From Cycas panzhihuaensis (Eukaryota > Cycadophyta): 64,000 nucleotides of DNA. Below the pieces are notes generated by a model that was given only the letters and a program-made list of their open reading frames with translations, made no database searches and had not been told where the DNA came from. Positions 1 to 10,343 of this stretch are shown piece by piece. Each line of letters starts with the position of its first letter. Position 1 is the first letter of the stretch. Position numbers and translations under genes: made by a program. The stretch spans positions 30,573,741 to 30,637,740 of the forward strand of contig CM041465.1 in assembly GCA_023213395.1 (NCBI GenBank). The letters run 5' to 3'.

Positions 1-795
1 AGGCCATATCATAACTAGAGAAGGTATAAGGATTGATCCAAAGAAAATACAAGCAATTGTCAATTGGCCAACCCCGACAAGTGTTACAGCAATTCGAGGA
101 TTCTTGGGGACAACAGGATTTGTTAGGAAGTTTATAAAGGGTTATGCACACCTAGCAGCACCCCTCACGGATTTAACAAAGAAAGATGCATTTGTTTGGA
201 ACCTGAAAGCAGAAGAAGCTTTTGGTAATCTTAAGAAGGCCATGATAACAGCTCCAGTGTTAACAACACCGGATTTTTCGAAACCATTCGTATTGGAATG
301 TGATGCATCGGGATTCGGGATAGGAGCAGTCTTGCTCCAAGATGAAAGACCAATAGCTTATGAGAGTCGGAAATTAAATAACAGAGAAAAACTCAAACCC
401 ATATATGATAAGGAGATGCTCGCTATCATGCACGCCATCCAAAGAATGGCGACAATATCTATTGGGAAATTCCTTTCAAGTGCGCACGGATCATGATAGT
501 CGAAATACTTCCTCGACGAAGACATTGTCCGATAAGCAACAAAATGGGTCGAGAAGTTGCAGAATTTCAATTTCACAATAGTATACAAGAAAGGCAAAGA
601 GAACATTATAGCAGATGCATTATCAAGAATCCCAGATGAAGCGAAAGAAGGTCCTTCATTGCAGTTGATATCAACAATTATGCCCTCATGGTTAAAATCC
701 ATTAGAACTGAATATATGGCAGATCCAAGATACCAAAAACTCCTAGATAACATGAAGGGAAGCAATTCAGATAAATACCAACAAAGGGCGATCTG
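1..795 (+). pseudogene. Gypsy-C reverse transcriptase C-terminus and RNase H (broken)
   Basis: The frame opens inside the RT thumb and connection (GHIITREGIRIDPKK, then [21 protein letters not shown]) and continues into RNase H. The first catalytic aspartate is in the [18 protein letters not shown] block near 295-345. The NREKLKPIYDKEMLAIMHAI block follows. A frameshift near 440 and a stop near 495 break the frame, and RNase H resumes around 540-640 in another frame, ending in the typical IADALSRIP. Family knowledge: RNase H removes the RNA template and makes the plus-strand primer. Close relative of Gypsy-M RNase H, but more decayed. Confidence 0.8.
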
Positions 796-2079
796 ATTCT
801 TAGGAATGGCAAAATCTGCATTCCCAAAAATTGCAAATTAAAGGAAATTATATTGCAAGAAGCACATTCGGTCCCGAGCGAGCCACGTCGGTATAGACAA
901 GACATATCGGAAGATAAAAGCGTCGTACTTTTGGAAGGGCTTGAAATCAGACGTCCAAAAATTTGTGACAGAATGTGACATTTGTCAACGGAATAAGGTA
1001 GAATGTGTAAAGACCCTGTGTCTCCTACAACCCCTACCAATTCCCAACCAAAATGGGAAGAAATTTCAATGGATTTTATTACAGGTCTCCAAATCGAGAA
1101 GGTAAAGCGCAATCTTTGTCACGATCGATAGATTAACAAAGTATAGCCATTTTTGAGGGCTACAACAACAAAAAGGCAAGTGACGAAAGGTAACTATACA
1201 TGAAAGAAATCCATAGACTACATGGGTTCCCTAAAACTATTGTTAGCGATAGGGATCCAAAGTTCACCAGTAAATTTTGGAAGGATTTATTTAGAATTGC
1301 AGGTACAAAATTACGCATGAGCACGGTACCATCCCCAAACCGATGGATGACAGAGATAGTCAACAAATGTCTAGAAGGTTATTTGAGGAATTTACGCCGG
1401 ATAAACAAAATCAATGGCACAAGTGGCTGCACCTAGCCGAGTGGTGGTATAATACAACATACCACTCTTCCACCAAGATGACGCCATTCCAGGCTCTTTA
1501 TGGATACCAGCCGCCATCTCTATTGACATGGAATGGATCATCCCAGGTTCAAACTGTCCAAGAACACCAAAAGCAAATGGAAGACACGATTAGAATTCTT
1601 AAGGACAATTTAGCAATGGCAAGGAGCAGGATGAAGCGACAAGCGGATGCGCGATCGAGAAAGGAGCTTCGGAAAGATGACGGGTTTTCTCGGTTACAAC
1701 CATACAAACAAACGTCATTGAACAAGACGAAGACACAAAAGCTTGCTCCCGATATTTTGGACCATATCAAATACTTGATGAATTGGGAAGTAGCCTACAA
1801 ACTTAATTTACCGACAACAAGCAAGATCCATGATACCTTTCATGTTTCATGCACGAAGAAAAGATTGGCGACAAGATAGTACCACAAACATCCTTGCGAA
1901 CTCAATGAAGAAGGAAAAATTATACTAGAACCGAAGGGATACTCCAAATTCGCACTGTGCAACTTGAACAAGACAAATCAAAGAGTACCTCATAAAATGG
2001 CGGACATTGGATATAGAAGACGCGACATGGGAGTCGATGAATGGATACAACAATTTCCAAAGCTACCAATGGTTTGAGG
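796..2079 (+). pseudogene. Gypsy-C integrase and C-terminal chromodomain (broken)
   Basis: Pieces of integrase are visible in several frames. The end of the zinc-binding domain is TECDICQRNK near 968-997. The first catalytic block is SMDFITG near 1065-1085, the second is IVSDRDPKF near 1236-1266, and the conserved Glu region near 1335-1360 is garbled by a frameshift at the normal QTDGQTE motif. The long C-terminal stretch around 1430-1870 includes AEWWYNTTYHSSTKMTPFQALYGY. A chromodomain-like segment lies at 1980-2040 (KEYLIKWRTLDIEDATWES), as in plant chromoviruses, where it directs integration towards marked chromatin. At least three frame breaks. Confidence 0.78.
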
Positions 2080-2105
2080 GGAAAGCATTGTTTTCGAGGG
2101 GGACT

Positions 2106-2604
2106 TGTTATGCTCCAGAAAACCCTCTGCTTAGGGGCCCGTCAACCCGACTTAAACCCCGAAATGAGCGCAGAATATTAGCCGACCAAGAAGCCGCCTC
2201 CGGCCGACTTCATTAATGGTTCACTCCGGTGAACTGCCTTAATCTGGTGACTTCAAACAACATAATAATCCCCCATTATAAATACCCACCAAACCCCTCA
2301 TTTCCTATCATCACTTCCCATTCCATCTCTTCTACATTTTCCCCTCTAGGGCTCAGCTTGGCTCGGGGTTTTGGGGTGAGATATTTGGAGGATTCCGCCT
2401 CGAAGGGCGATGCTCAATAAGGATATTTTGTTTATATTTTGCACAATATATTTACCTTTATTAGTACTATTTCCATTACTTTATTTCGGTGTTTTATGGT
2501 GAATTTCCTATATTCATTATTATTTGAGATTGAAGAGATCTGTTCAAATCTATATTAGACCAGTATCTGCGAATCTTTGAATTAAGTTAAAAGCTTCCGC
2601 TACA
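2106..2604 (+). repeat. Gypsy-C 3' LTR
   Basis: Begins TGTTATGCTCC directly after the polypurine tract cgagggggact (2095-2105) and ends GCTACA at 2604, about 499 bp. A TATA box (TATAAATA) is at 2277-2284, followed by a pyrimidine-rich leader. The right edge is fixed by homology: from 2605 on, the complementary strand aligns with Gypsy-D gag. If the element inserted cleanly, the first bases after the LTR (GGGTT, 2605-2609) are one TSD copy and the other lies left of the window. Confidence 0.72.
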
Positions 2605-3126
2605 GGGTTCCACTACACCTAGCACTTGTATGGTTAACGGTGTCACTGTAATATATGCTTGATCAGATCCCCTGTCTGATGAATCCTCAAAAAGCTGTCG
2701 TGTAAGCTTATTTTCCTAATATGCCGAGGGACCTTCCTCGGCCTTCTTCTCGCTGTCACTTAGGTCCTTCGGACTGTCCTCCACAGGTATACTTCCCTCT
2801 TTTAAGGTTTCTTGATGCTTCTCATTCACCTTTGGTTTTCCTTCAAATTCTGGGCTAAACAGGTCATCCTTGATTGGGGCTGGTGTTAGTACCATACGTT
2901 CGCCATTAATTCCCTCTTCTTGTTCTTGAGGTGTCTGGGCTCCACTTGCCTCAGATTCTTCAACGGACTGTCCCTTAGTCTCGTTGTTCTGCGAACTTAA
3001 TCTCCTCGCCCTTCTCAGTTTTGATTCCTTCGACCATCGTAATGCCCTTTGTCTGCTGGTTTCCTTCCCTTTGGGTGAAGTATCCTTTTGTGGCTCTTCC
3101 GACCTTGAAGGCCTCTTAGGTGGCAT
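2605..3126 (-). pseudogene. Gypsy-B gag N-terminus
   Basis: On the minus strand from 3126 it starts MPPKRPSRSEEPQKDTSPKG and runs through a very acidic, Lys/Glu/Ser-rich region to a stop in PSAY near 2716, after which homology to Gypsy-D continues to 2605. It is the same unconserved, charged gag leader seen at 10344-10870 and 34083-34250. At the place where Gypsy-D has a TAG (10500) this copy reads a Gln codon, which suggests the Gypsy-D stop is a decayed CAG. The Trp codon after PSAY (as in LAYWENKL of Gypsy-D) is TAG here. No known fold; the capsid domain lies further downstream and is absent. Confidence 0.8.
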
Positions 3127-3261
3127 TGAAGGTCCTCGGCCGGTGGCTTAGTTACAGCCTGCCATCACGACGGCAGCCAGGGTCCTCTGCCCTTTACACA
3201 TTCCTTTCCTTGAAACTCCTGGGCCCTGTCCCTCCTCAGTGGACGTAGACAACGGAAACAA

Positions 3262-4100
3262 TGTTGACTCAGGTGTTCCCACTGCACTTGTGGGAACGAT
3301 GCACTTGTCAAGGTTACACAGGTTATAGTCCAGTTAGGATACAACCAACATGGTGATTCACATACATTCCACAGATTATTCAATGTTCCCACAGAATTAT
3401 ATCACAATAGTACACGCAAAGACGTAAATCAACACATATTCAGCATTTCATCCTTATAAACACAGAGAATACACAGTTTTCCATGTAACTCTTCTTTCCA
3501 TTAAGCAATAAGTTCAATTACACAGAGAGCTGGAATGCATTCCTGTGCGTTCCAGCAGCATACTCTCTTCTGTTACATGCGTACCCAGATGGTACGTATT
3601 AATAAACACTGCTTCAATCGACTGTCATACGTGCTAGCATCCACACCATTGCGTACTCTGAATGTTCGGCTCTCACCCTAACCGAATGGTCCTTGCGTAC
3701 TTCCTTAAATGTGCCTCTTCGTCCCTTTTGGCTGAAGGGTTATGACTGCCTGTCATGACCGTACCCCTTCAGTCAAGCGTACCTTTTCCTTAATCATTAG
3801 TTATACCTTTAACTAATGTCTTCATCATGTCCAGACGTAAAATGACGTATGTCCGGCAGCCTTCCTGTGCTTCCACCGGTCCTGCATCGCCGTGCGTACC
3901 ACTTCTGCTTAGTTTCGTTCCGCTGGCACGTATACGTGTTGCGTACTGCCTGTGCACGCACCTGTCATACGTAGCCAGAATGTTGGTTTTTCCACAGTTT
4001 CGCCTCGTGCGTACCTCTGTATGGTCCGTACCTGCACATCTAGGGTTATCCACCTCACCGGGTCTTCCAAGCGACCATATGATCAATTTCTGCCCCAACA
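3262..4100 (-). repeat. Gypsy-B 5' LTR
   Basis: On the minus strand it starts TGTTGGGGCAG (at 4100) and ends GAGTCAACA (at 3262), about 839 bp, with the TGTTG/CAACA ends shared by all LTRs of the family. It holds the repeated GTAC motifs typical of these LTRs. Bases 4101-4105 (atata) are the likely TSD on this side. The two long open frames that cross it on opposite strands (3790-4131 and 3827-4156) are not genes. Confidence 0.8.
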
Positions 4101-4860
4101 ATATAGTCATAGGGAAGGAGGCTAAACCCACTAATATAGTGAATATGATTAGCTAGGAAGAGACAGACAGAATTGCTTTGGTTGCAATTATGTTATCTGT
4201 GGGAGATTCCTTGTTGAACCACATAGGTTCAACCACCGCCTCTCTAGAGGCTTGGAGAATTTTAGCCTCAATTTATAGCCAGAAAAATGAAGCTCAAATA
4301 ATCTCTCTTAGACAACAACCATACAGGGTTCATCTCAAAGAAGGAGAAAGTGTGTGAAATTTCATAACTAAGATAGTTGAGATTAAGAATAGTCTAGCCT
4401 CTAGAGTGGAGACTATAACTGATTATGAGCTTGTTCATCTAACTATCAATAAATTGCCAAAATCATTTGACACTATGATAAACACACTTACCATAGGTGG
4501 GCATACAACAAGTATGTCCTTTGACACTTTGACAGGGCACATGCTACAACAAGAGTACAGGAATAAAAGATATGAAGAAGAAACTGATATCGAGGAAACA
4601 TTTCTTTCAAAGTCGAGCCTTGAAAGTAGGGGATGATCCAGAAGTGCAATAAGAGGGCGGAGCAGATCTACTAGAACTCCATGGATGTCAAAAGGGAGAG
4701 GCAGATCTACACTTAGAGAATTTAGAGTATGTTTCCATTATGGAAGGTATGGGCATCTAGTTAGTGATTGTAGAATGCAAAATTTTCCAAACTGTTATTA
4801 TTGTGGAAGAGCATGACACTCTTCAAATTGTTGTCCACAAAAATAGGTTAACATCCAAAG
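4101..4860 (+). pseudogene. Copia-A gag (partial) with two zinc knuckles
   Basis: A UBN2-type copia gag. LEAWRILASIYSQKNEAQI is seen near 4240-4300, then VHLTINKLPKSFDTMINTL and DTLTGHMLQQEYRNKRYEE up to about 4580. A basic Arg/Ser-rich stretch follows, and then two CCHC-like knuckles around 4730-4845. The first has its second Cys changed to Tyr (CFHYGRYGHLVSDC). The second carries a stop codon before His (CYYCGRA, stop, HSSNC). Gag would form the virus-like particle and bind RNA. The N-terminus is missing, displaced by Gypsy-B. In-frame stops occur near 4357 and 4636. Confidence 0.75.
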
Positions 4861-4884
4861 AGGAAAGAGAGTGGAAGGAAACTA

Positions 4885-6200
4885 TAGCCACGAATAGGTA
4901 GAAGAAGAAAATAAAGAAATTGTTTTTATCACTACACTATCTTTGCGCATCGATAAAAATGAAGACTAGTACATAAACTCTGAAGCATCAACTCATATGA
5001 CTGGAAGAAGAGAATGGTTTGAAATGTTGAGACCGTACTTTATTTACAAAAGTGTGGAGCTTGGTAATAACTTTTCTCTACAAATTAATGGGAAAGGAAC
5101 TATTGGTGTTTTAATTGATGATAAAATCAAAAAAATTGGAGAAGTCCTTTATGTTGTAGGCCTAAAAAGAAATCTTTTGTTTGTGTCCCAGTTAAGGAAA
5201 AAAGGTCTCAGGGTTATCTTTAACGAAGATGGGAGTTGTCACATTCATGACATGAAAAATAACATGACATGAAAAATAATGAGCTTGTAATTGTAGGAGT
5301 GGTAATTGACAATATCTATACTGATTTCCACTCTTGTTCATTCTATAAAATCTCTTGTTGTCAACCACCCCATTAATGAAATTTGGTGCTATAAGTATGG
5401 AGACATTGCAAATAGATGATTAGAATTATTAAAGAATTCTAATATGGTAGATGGTCTTCTTAAATTATCTTTTGAATCTTTTGTATGCAAAAGTTGTATG
5501 ATGGGCAAACGACATTGAGTTCCTTTTTAGAAAAGTGCATGGAGAGCACATAAAAAGTTAGTATTAGTCCATACTAATTTATGTGAGCCAATAACGCCAA
5601 ACTTAGTAAATGGAGCAATGTATTTTCTTACCTTCATTGATGATTTTTTTAGAAGAACATAGGTCTATTTTCTCTTTAGTAAATTAGAAATTTGAGATTA
5701 TTTCAAAGAATTTAAGGCACATGTTGAACTGGAAAGTAAATGCAAAATCAAAATTCTTCGATCCAACGGAGGAGGAGAATACATCTCAAATGACTTTTGT
5801 CATTTCTATAAAATAAATGGCATAAAGAAACAGGTAACTACTCCATATACACTGCAATCAAATGGAGTAGCCAAACATATGAATAGGACAATAATGAAAA
5901 TGGCATGAAGTATGATAAGTGAAAAGGTAATAACAAAAACATACTTGGCTGAAGCGGTCAACATAGTGGTATACCTCATCAATTGAAATCCTACATAAGC
6001 TTTGGACAAGATAGCTCCGGAAGAAGGTTGGACCAGGAGAAAACCAAATGTAAGTCATCTTAAAATCTTTGGTAGTAAAGCTTACATCGACATTCCTGAC
6101 AAAAAAAGAACTAAGTTAGATGATAAAAGCATTGAATGCATTATGATTGAGTATGGTAACAAATCTAAGGCATATAGATATATTGATTAAAAAATAAACA
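4885..6200 (+). pseudogene. Copia-A protease and integrase (broken)
   Basis: The protease active-site region reads INSEASTHMTG near 4976-5005, where the family has DSGAS, so the catalytic Asp is gone. Downstream come VVGLKRNLLFVSQLRKKG and a decayed GAG-pre-integrase. The integrase core spans about 5560-5990: VHTNLCEP (family HTDLCGP, catalytic Asp to Asn), FLTFIDDFF, RSNGGGEYIS (second Asp to Asn) and NGVAKHMNRT (family GVAERKNRT, catalytic Glu to Lys). The C-terminal SHLKIFGSKAYIDIP runs to about 6110. All three catalytic acids are lost, besides several stops. Confidence 0.75.
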
Positions 6201-6507
6201 GAATCTATGTTAGTAGAGATATGATTTTTGATGAACAAATAAATTGGAAGGACAAGATAGTGCATAGACATACCAATGAAAATACACGAATACATGTATC
6301 AGTTGAAGAAATCTCTGAAGTGACCATCGTAGAAAATGATACATCATACAATGAACTTTATGAAGAAAATGAACAAAGCATCCCAGAACAGTAGCAACAA
6401 GTCTTGTTTGAAGCAGAGCAAAACTTTTCTAAAGATGAACAAAAACTCTTCTTAAAGAAGCAACGATGAAGCATTAAACAGGTTACCCAAATGGTACATC
6501 AAGACTC

Positions 6508-9025
6508 TTGAAGAATCAAGAGGTAATGTATTTGAACAAAGAATTAGATCACAGAGATGCCAAAGCTCAATGGGCTCTATTGAACCACAAAATTATTCAG
6601 AAGCATGTGATCATCCAGAATGGCAAAAAGCTATGGATGTTGAAATCAATGCCACCAAGAAGAATAAGACTTGGGAATACGTGGATGCTCCCACAGACAA
6701 ACCCATTGTCGGTTGCAAATGGGTATACAGAATAAAAGAAAAATCTGATGGTATAGTTGGGAGATACAAGGCAAGACTGGTTGCAAAATGTTATATTCAA
6801 ACAAGAGGTATTGATTATGAGGAAAGCTTTTCATCAATAGCCAAGTTGATAACCGTGTGAATAGTTATAGCCATGGGAACACAATTCAAATGGAACATCA
6901 TACAACTTGATATTACAAGTGTTTTTTTGAATGGTGACTTAACTGAAGAAGTATACATGCATCAACTGACAGGTTATACGAAAAGGGGTGAAGAACATCT
7001 TGTGTGCAAGTTGAAAAAGGCCCTGTATGGATTGAAACAAGCTCCCATAGCATGATATACAAAGTTAGGCCAACATCTATGACAAACACATTTTTGCATA
7101 TGTGACTTTGACCCTAGTCTTTATATTAAAACAAATAAAGACAATTTAATAACTATCATTGTAGTTTATGTAGATGACATGATAGTTACAAGAAACGATA
7201 ATAATACAATCTGTAAAATCAAGCTATAGATGGAAAATGAATTTGAAATGACAGATATGGGACTTCTACATTATTATCTAGGGATTGAAGTCAATCAACA
7301 CAAGGATTCTATTTTCATATCCTAGGCAAAATATGTTAAACTTTCTCAAAAATTTAGAATGGAGGATTACAATAGCTCTGTCACCTAGTGCATACTGGAT
7401 GTGTTCTAAATGTCGATGATAATGGACAACTAGTGGATGGAACATTGTACAACAATTAATAGGTAGTTGTTGGTACATATTTTGGCACAATGGGCTATGT
7501 GGAAACCTAATGTAGGGTTGTGTTGACCATTAGAGTGTAGGTATGGACCGTACGGAGGTACGTATGACAAGAAAAGTTAGAAAAGTAAGCATTCTGGGTG
7601 CATATGACAGGTGCATACCAGAATAGGTACACAACATAGGGTGGGTACCATTTTTGGTACGCTAGCAGACAACGAGGTACATATAGATAGATCTGATCCA
7701 AAGGCACCCAGAAATGATGATGTCAGCCAAAAGGACGTGCGATGCACGACGGATGGAAAAGACACCATTAAAGAGACTTAATCATGTGTTAAAGTGAAAG
7801 TGTACATTGGTGACAAAAAGGTATGGTTATGATTGGGAGTCATAACCCTTCATCAAAAGGCACCAAAGAGGCACATTTAAGGAAGCTTGCAAGGACTATT
7901 CCAACGGTGAGAGCCGAGTGATTCAATCCTATGGTATTCTCTCAAGGGTGAGAGCCGAGCATTCATTCCACATGGTGGTACGATAGCCAACACGCATATC
8001 CAGTGGTACGGAATAGAGTTACAGTAGATGCATTCCATGATGCATACCCTTTTGGAATGTATATGACAGAACTCAGTGTATATGACTGGAATGTATAGGG
8101 AATACATTCCAGAACCTATTGTATGAGACCTATTGCTTAATGTAAAGAAGAGTTATGTGAAAATCTGTGTTCTATGTGTATTATGATACTTATGTAATGG
8201 ATAATTGTTTATTATTGTACTGCTGTGTGTAATTTGTGATGACCTTATGTGGAGTTATGAATAATTTGTGATGACTATGGTATATAAAGCATGTTGACTA
8301 TATCCTAGGCTAGACTACTAGTGATCCCTTGACAAATGTACATATTTCAGTAGGGAGATCTTGTAAAAACAAGTCAACAGTAGTCTTATCTACCTCACAA
8401 CTACAAGGCCAAATGTTTCATATTTACTTGGAGTTGTCTCTAGATACATGCAACATCCAAAATTGTCTCATTGGTATGCTACAAAAACAATTCTCAAATA
8501 CATTAAAGGAACCCAAACAATGGGTTTTAACTATACCTAAGCCTCAAATATTCAGTTAATTTGTTATAGTGACTCAGATTGGGCTGTTAACAGACAAGAA
8601 AGGAAGTCCACCACTAGATATTGTTTTTCACTTGGATTTGTTGTTACATCTTAGAGTAGCAAGAAACAATCCACTATAGCCTTTTCATCTACTGAAGCAA
8701 AATACAAGGCAACTGTTAGTGCCATATGTGGAGTAGTATGGATCAAACCATTGCTTAAAGATTTAAAGTAAGAACAAGGCTAGTCTACCTCCATTTTTGT
8801 GATAACGAAAGCATTATCAAATTGACAAAGAATCTAGTGTTTCATGCTAGAACAAAGCACATTGAAGTTCACCACCATTTCAATAGAGAAAAAGTACAAA
8901 CCAAAGAGATAGATCTATTATATTGCAGTAGTGAAGAACAACTTGTTGATATTTTCATAAAACTAGTTTTAAAAGACAAATTTCAATATCTTAGGCATCT
9001 TCCTAGTGTTAAAGACAAAAGATAA
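6508..9025 (+). pseudogene. Copia-A reverse transcriptase and RNase H, split by a solo LTR
   Basis: RT begins near 6570 (EWQKAMDVEINATKKNKTWE), continues through GCKWVYRIKEKSDG, DYEESFSSIAK, LDITSVFLNGDL and KALYGLKQAP, and keeps the catalytic YVDD at 7167-7178. The reading breaks at 7467, where the solo LTR enters, and resumes at 8380-8384 after the repeated gtagt. RNase H follows with HWYATKTILKYIKGTQ, SDSDWAVNRQERKSTT and SSTEAKYKATVSAICG. The tail at 8822-9025 has RTKHIEVHHHFNREKVQTKE. Multiple stops and frameshifts; not functional. Confidence 0.8.
7468..8379 (+). repeat. Solo LTR of the Gypsy-D family inside Copia-A
   Basis: Starts TGTTGGTACATATTTTGG and ends AAGTCAACA, about 912 bp, matching the Gypsy-D LTRs at 9352 and 20971. 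It is flanked by a perfect 5-bp TSD, gtagt at 7463-7467 and 8380-8384, and the Copia-A RT frame resumes right after. No internal region is present, so it most likely formed by LTR-LTR recombination after insertion. It contains the GTAC-rich block near 7540-7690. Confidence 0.9.
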
Positions 9026-9040
9026 AACATTAAGAGAGGG

Positions 9041-9267
9041 TGTTAGAGAAATAATGTTCTATCTTTTTGTATTCTAAAGTTAATTTCAGGGTTATGTGTC
9101 CAACCCCTCCTTAATGTATTGTTGACACTTGGCCTACATGCACTGACCTTCCTATGTACATATAACGTATTTATATGAGAGTTTCTCTCTTCTCATTAAT
9201 GCATTGAAACATTGTCTTCATAGAGTCATTGTGTGTTCTGACAAGGTGCTCAAAACTTGTCATAACA
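9041..9267 (+). repeat. Copia-A 3' LTR
   Basis: Begins TGTTAGAGAAATAATG right after the polypurine tract taagagaggg (9031-9040) and ends CATAACA at 9267, about 227 bp, giving TGTTA/TAACA ends. Length and polypurine tract resemble those of Copia-G (216 bp LTR). The end is an inference from the inverted ends, as the other LTR is outside the window. Bases 9268-9351 to its right are unassigned. Confidence 0.65.
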
Positions 9268-9351
9268 GATATACACATCCTTGCAACAGGGTTAAATAAA
9301 AAGCCACAAGTTGTAGGAATGATATGGGAGTCACAAATGTCTTTAAGAAAG

Positions 9352-10201
9352 TGTTGAGACATATTTTGAGACATTGGGCTATGGGGATACTAGAGGTAGG
9401 CTGTGTAACCATTGAGGTGCAGGTACAGACCATACAAAGGTACGTATGATGCAAAAAAAGGAAAGAATCAGCATTATGGGTATGTATGACATGTGTGTAC
9501 CTGAAAAGATACGCAATACAGAATATGTACCTTCTACGGTATGCAAGTAGACAGTAAGGGTACGCATGATAGAACCTGATCAAAGGATACTTGGGATGAT
9601 GTCATCAATGCCTAAAGACATACGTACAGACGAACGAATGGGATAAATAGCAGTTAAGGAGACTAACCGATGGTTAACAAAGAGGTACGTACATGGCTGA
9701 AAGGGTATGGTTATGATAGGGAGTCATAACCCTTCAACGGAAGGACACAAAGAAGGCACATCTAAGGGAATCTACAAGGACCATTCTAGGGGTGAGAGTC
9801 GAGCATTCCAGACATACAGTGGTACGGTAGCCAGCATGTACAACTAGTAGTGTAGAGTAGTATACAAGGATGCATACCTTCTAGGAATGTACATGACAAC
9901 ATTGGTGTATACGACTGGAATGTATAGGGAATACATTCCAACACCTGTTGTATAAAGACTTATTGCTTAATAAAGAAATAGTTACATGGAAAATGTTGAT
10001 ACTATGTGTTTTATAAGAATTGAATAATGAATACTGCTGTTTATGGTACTGTTGTATATAAACTGTGACATGGTTATATGGAGTTACGAATAAATCTGTG
10101 TGATCTAAGTGTATGAAACATGCAGACTGTATCGTAGATTAGACTACCAGTGATACCTTGACAAGTGTACCTATCTCAGTAGGGAGATAACCTAAAGAAC
10201 A
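9352..10201 (+). repeat. Gypsy-D 5' LTR
   Basis: Begins TGTTGAGACATATTTTGAG. The end corresponds to the AAAGTCAACA of sister LTRs but has lost two bases (AAAGAACA, ending at 10201). It is about 850 bp, with a GTAC-rich block at about 9420-9600 and a polyadenylation-like AATAAA at 9969-9974. Against the 3' LTR it differs at roughly one base in ten over the parts compared by eye, so the insertion is not recent. Confidence 0.85.
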
Positions 10202-10202
10202 T

Positions 10203-10220
10203 TGGTTTCATTGCCTATGT
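10203..10220 (+). other. Candidate primer-binding site of Gypsy-D (not initiator-Met tRNA)
   Basis: The base-for-base position after the LTR reads TGGTTTCATTGCCTATGT. It is not the TGGTATCAGAGC found in Copia-G, Gypsy-L and Gypsy-M. The same place in Gypsy-J (from 33944) and Gypsy-B (minus, from 3261) has related bases followed by a conserved TCCA(C/T)TGAGGAGGGAC. The TTGCC core loosely recalls the tRNA-Asp-type site known for Athila elements. That resemblance is an inference. Confidence 0.35.
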
Positions 10221-10343
10221 CCACTGAGGAGGGACTAGGGCCAGGAGTTTCACAAGGGGGAGAATGTTCAAAGGACAGAGGACCCTGGCTGCCGTCGTGA
10301 TGACAAGCTGTAACTAAGCCTCCGGCAGCTAGTGGACCTTCCA

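Larger units (their letters stand above)
1..2604 (+). mobile_element. Gypsy-C: 3' part of a Ty3/gypsy chromovirus, cut by the window edge
   Basis: This is the downstream part of an LTR retrotransposon: the end of reverse transcriptase, RNase H, integrase, chromodomain, polypurine tract and 3' LTR. The 5' LTR, gag and protease lie before base 1. The pol protein closely resembles that of Gypsy-M at 52600-54730, so the two are one family, although their LTRs differ apart from short shared blocks such as cctcgaaggg. Its LTR ends at 2604 and the next base already belongs to the minus-strand Gypsy-B, so Gypsy-C appears inserted into Gypsy-B. Several frameshifts and stops make it inactive. Confidence 0.85.
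2605..4100 (-). mobile_element. Gypsy-B: 5' LTR plus start of gag of a Gypsy-D family element, minus strand
   Basis: Read on the minus strand, this is a Gypsy-D family LTR (4100 down to 3262), an untranslated leader and the first part of gag. It aligns with 9352-10870 of Gypsy-D. Homology stops exactly where the Gypsy-C LTR ends (2604/2605), so the missing rest of Gypsy-B should lie left of Gypsy-C, outside the window. Its LTR edge at 4100 abuts the middle of Copia-A gag, so Gypsy-B was inserted in Copia-A. Confidence 0.82.
4101..9267 (+). mobile_element. Copia-A: Ty1/copia element, 5' end displaced by Gypsy-B
   Basis: Order is gag, protease, integrase, RT, RNase H, 3' LTR, the Ty1/copia order (integrase before RT). 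It enters in the middle of gag at 4101 because Gypsy-B sits there. A solo LTR (7468-8379) splits the RT/RNase H region. It is a close relative of Copia-G: similar gag, pol wording and polypurine tract (attaagagaggg). Many stops and frame breaks show it is old. Confidence 0.87.

Noticed and set aside
3790-4156. Overlapping open frames of about 110 residues on both strands
   Set aside because: They lie wholly in the Gypsy-B LTR and just beyond; GTAC-rich, self-complementary DNA gives open frames on both strands. No domain.
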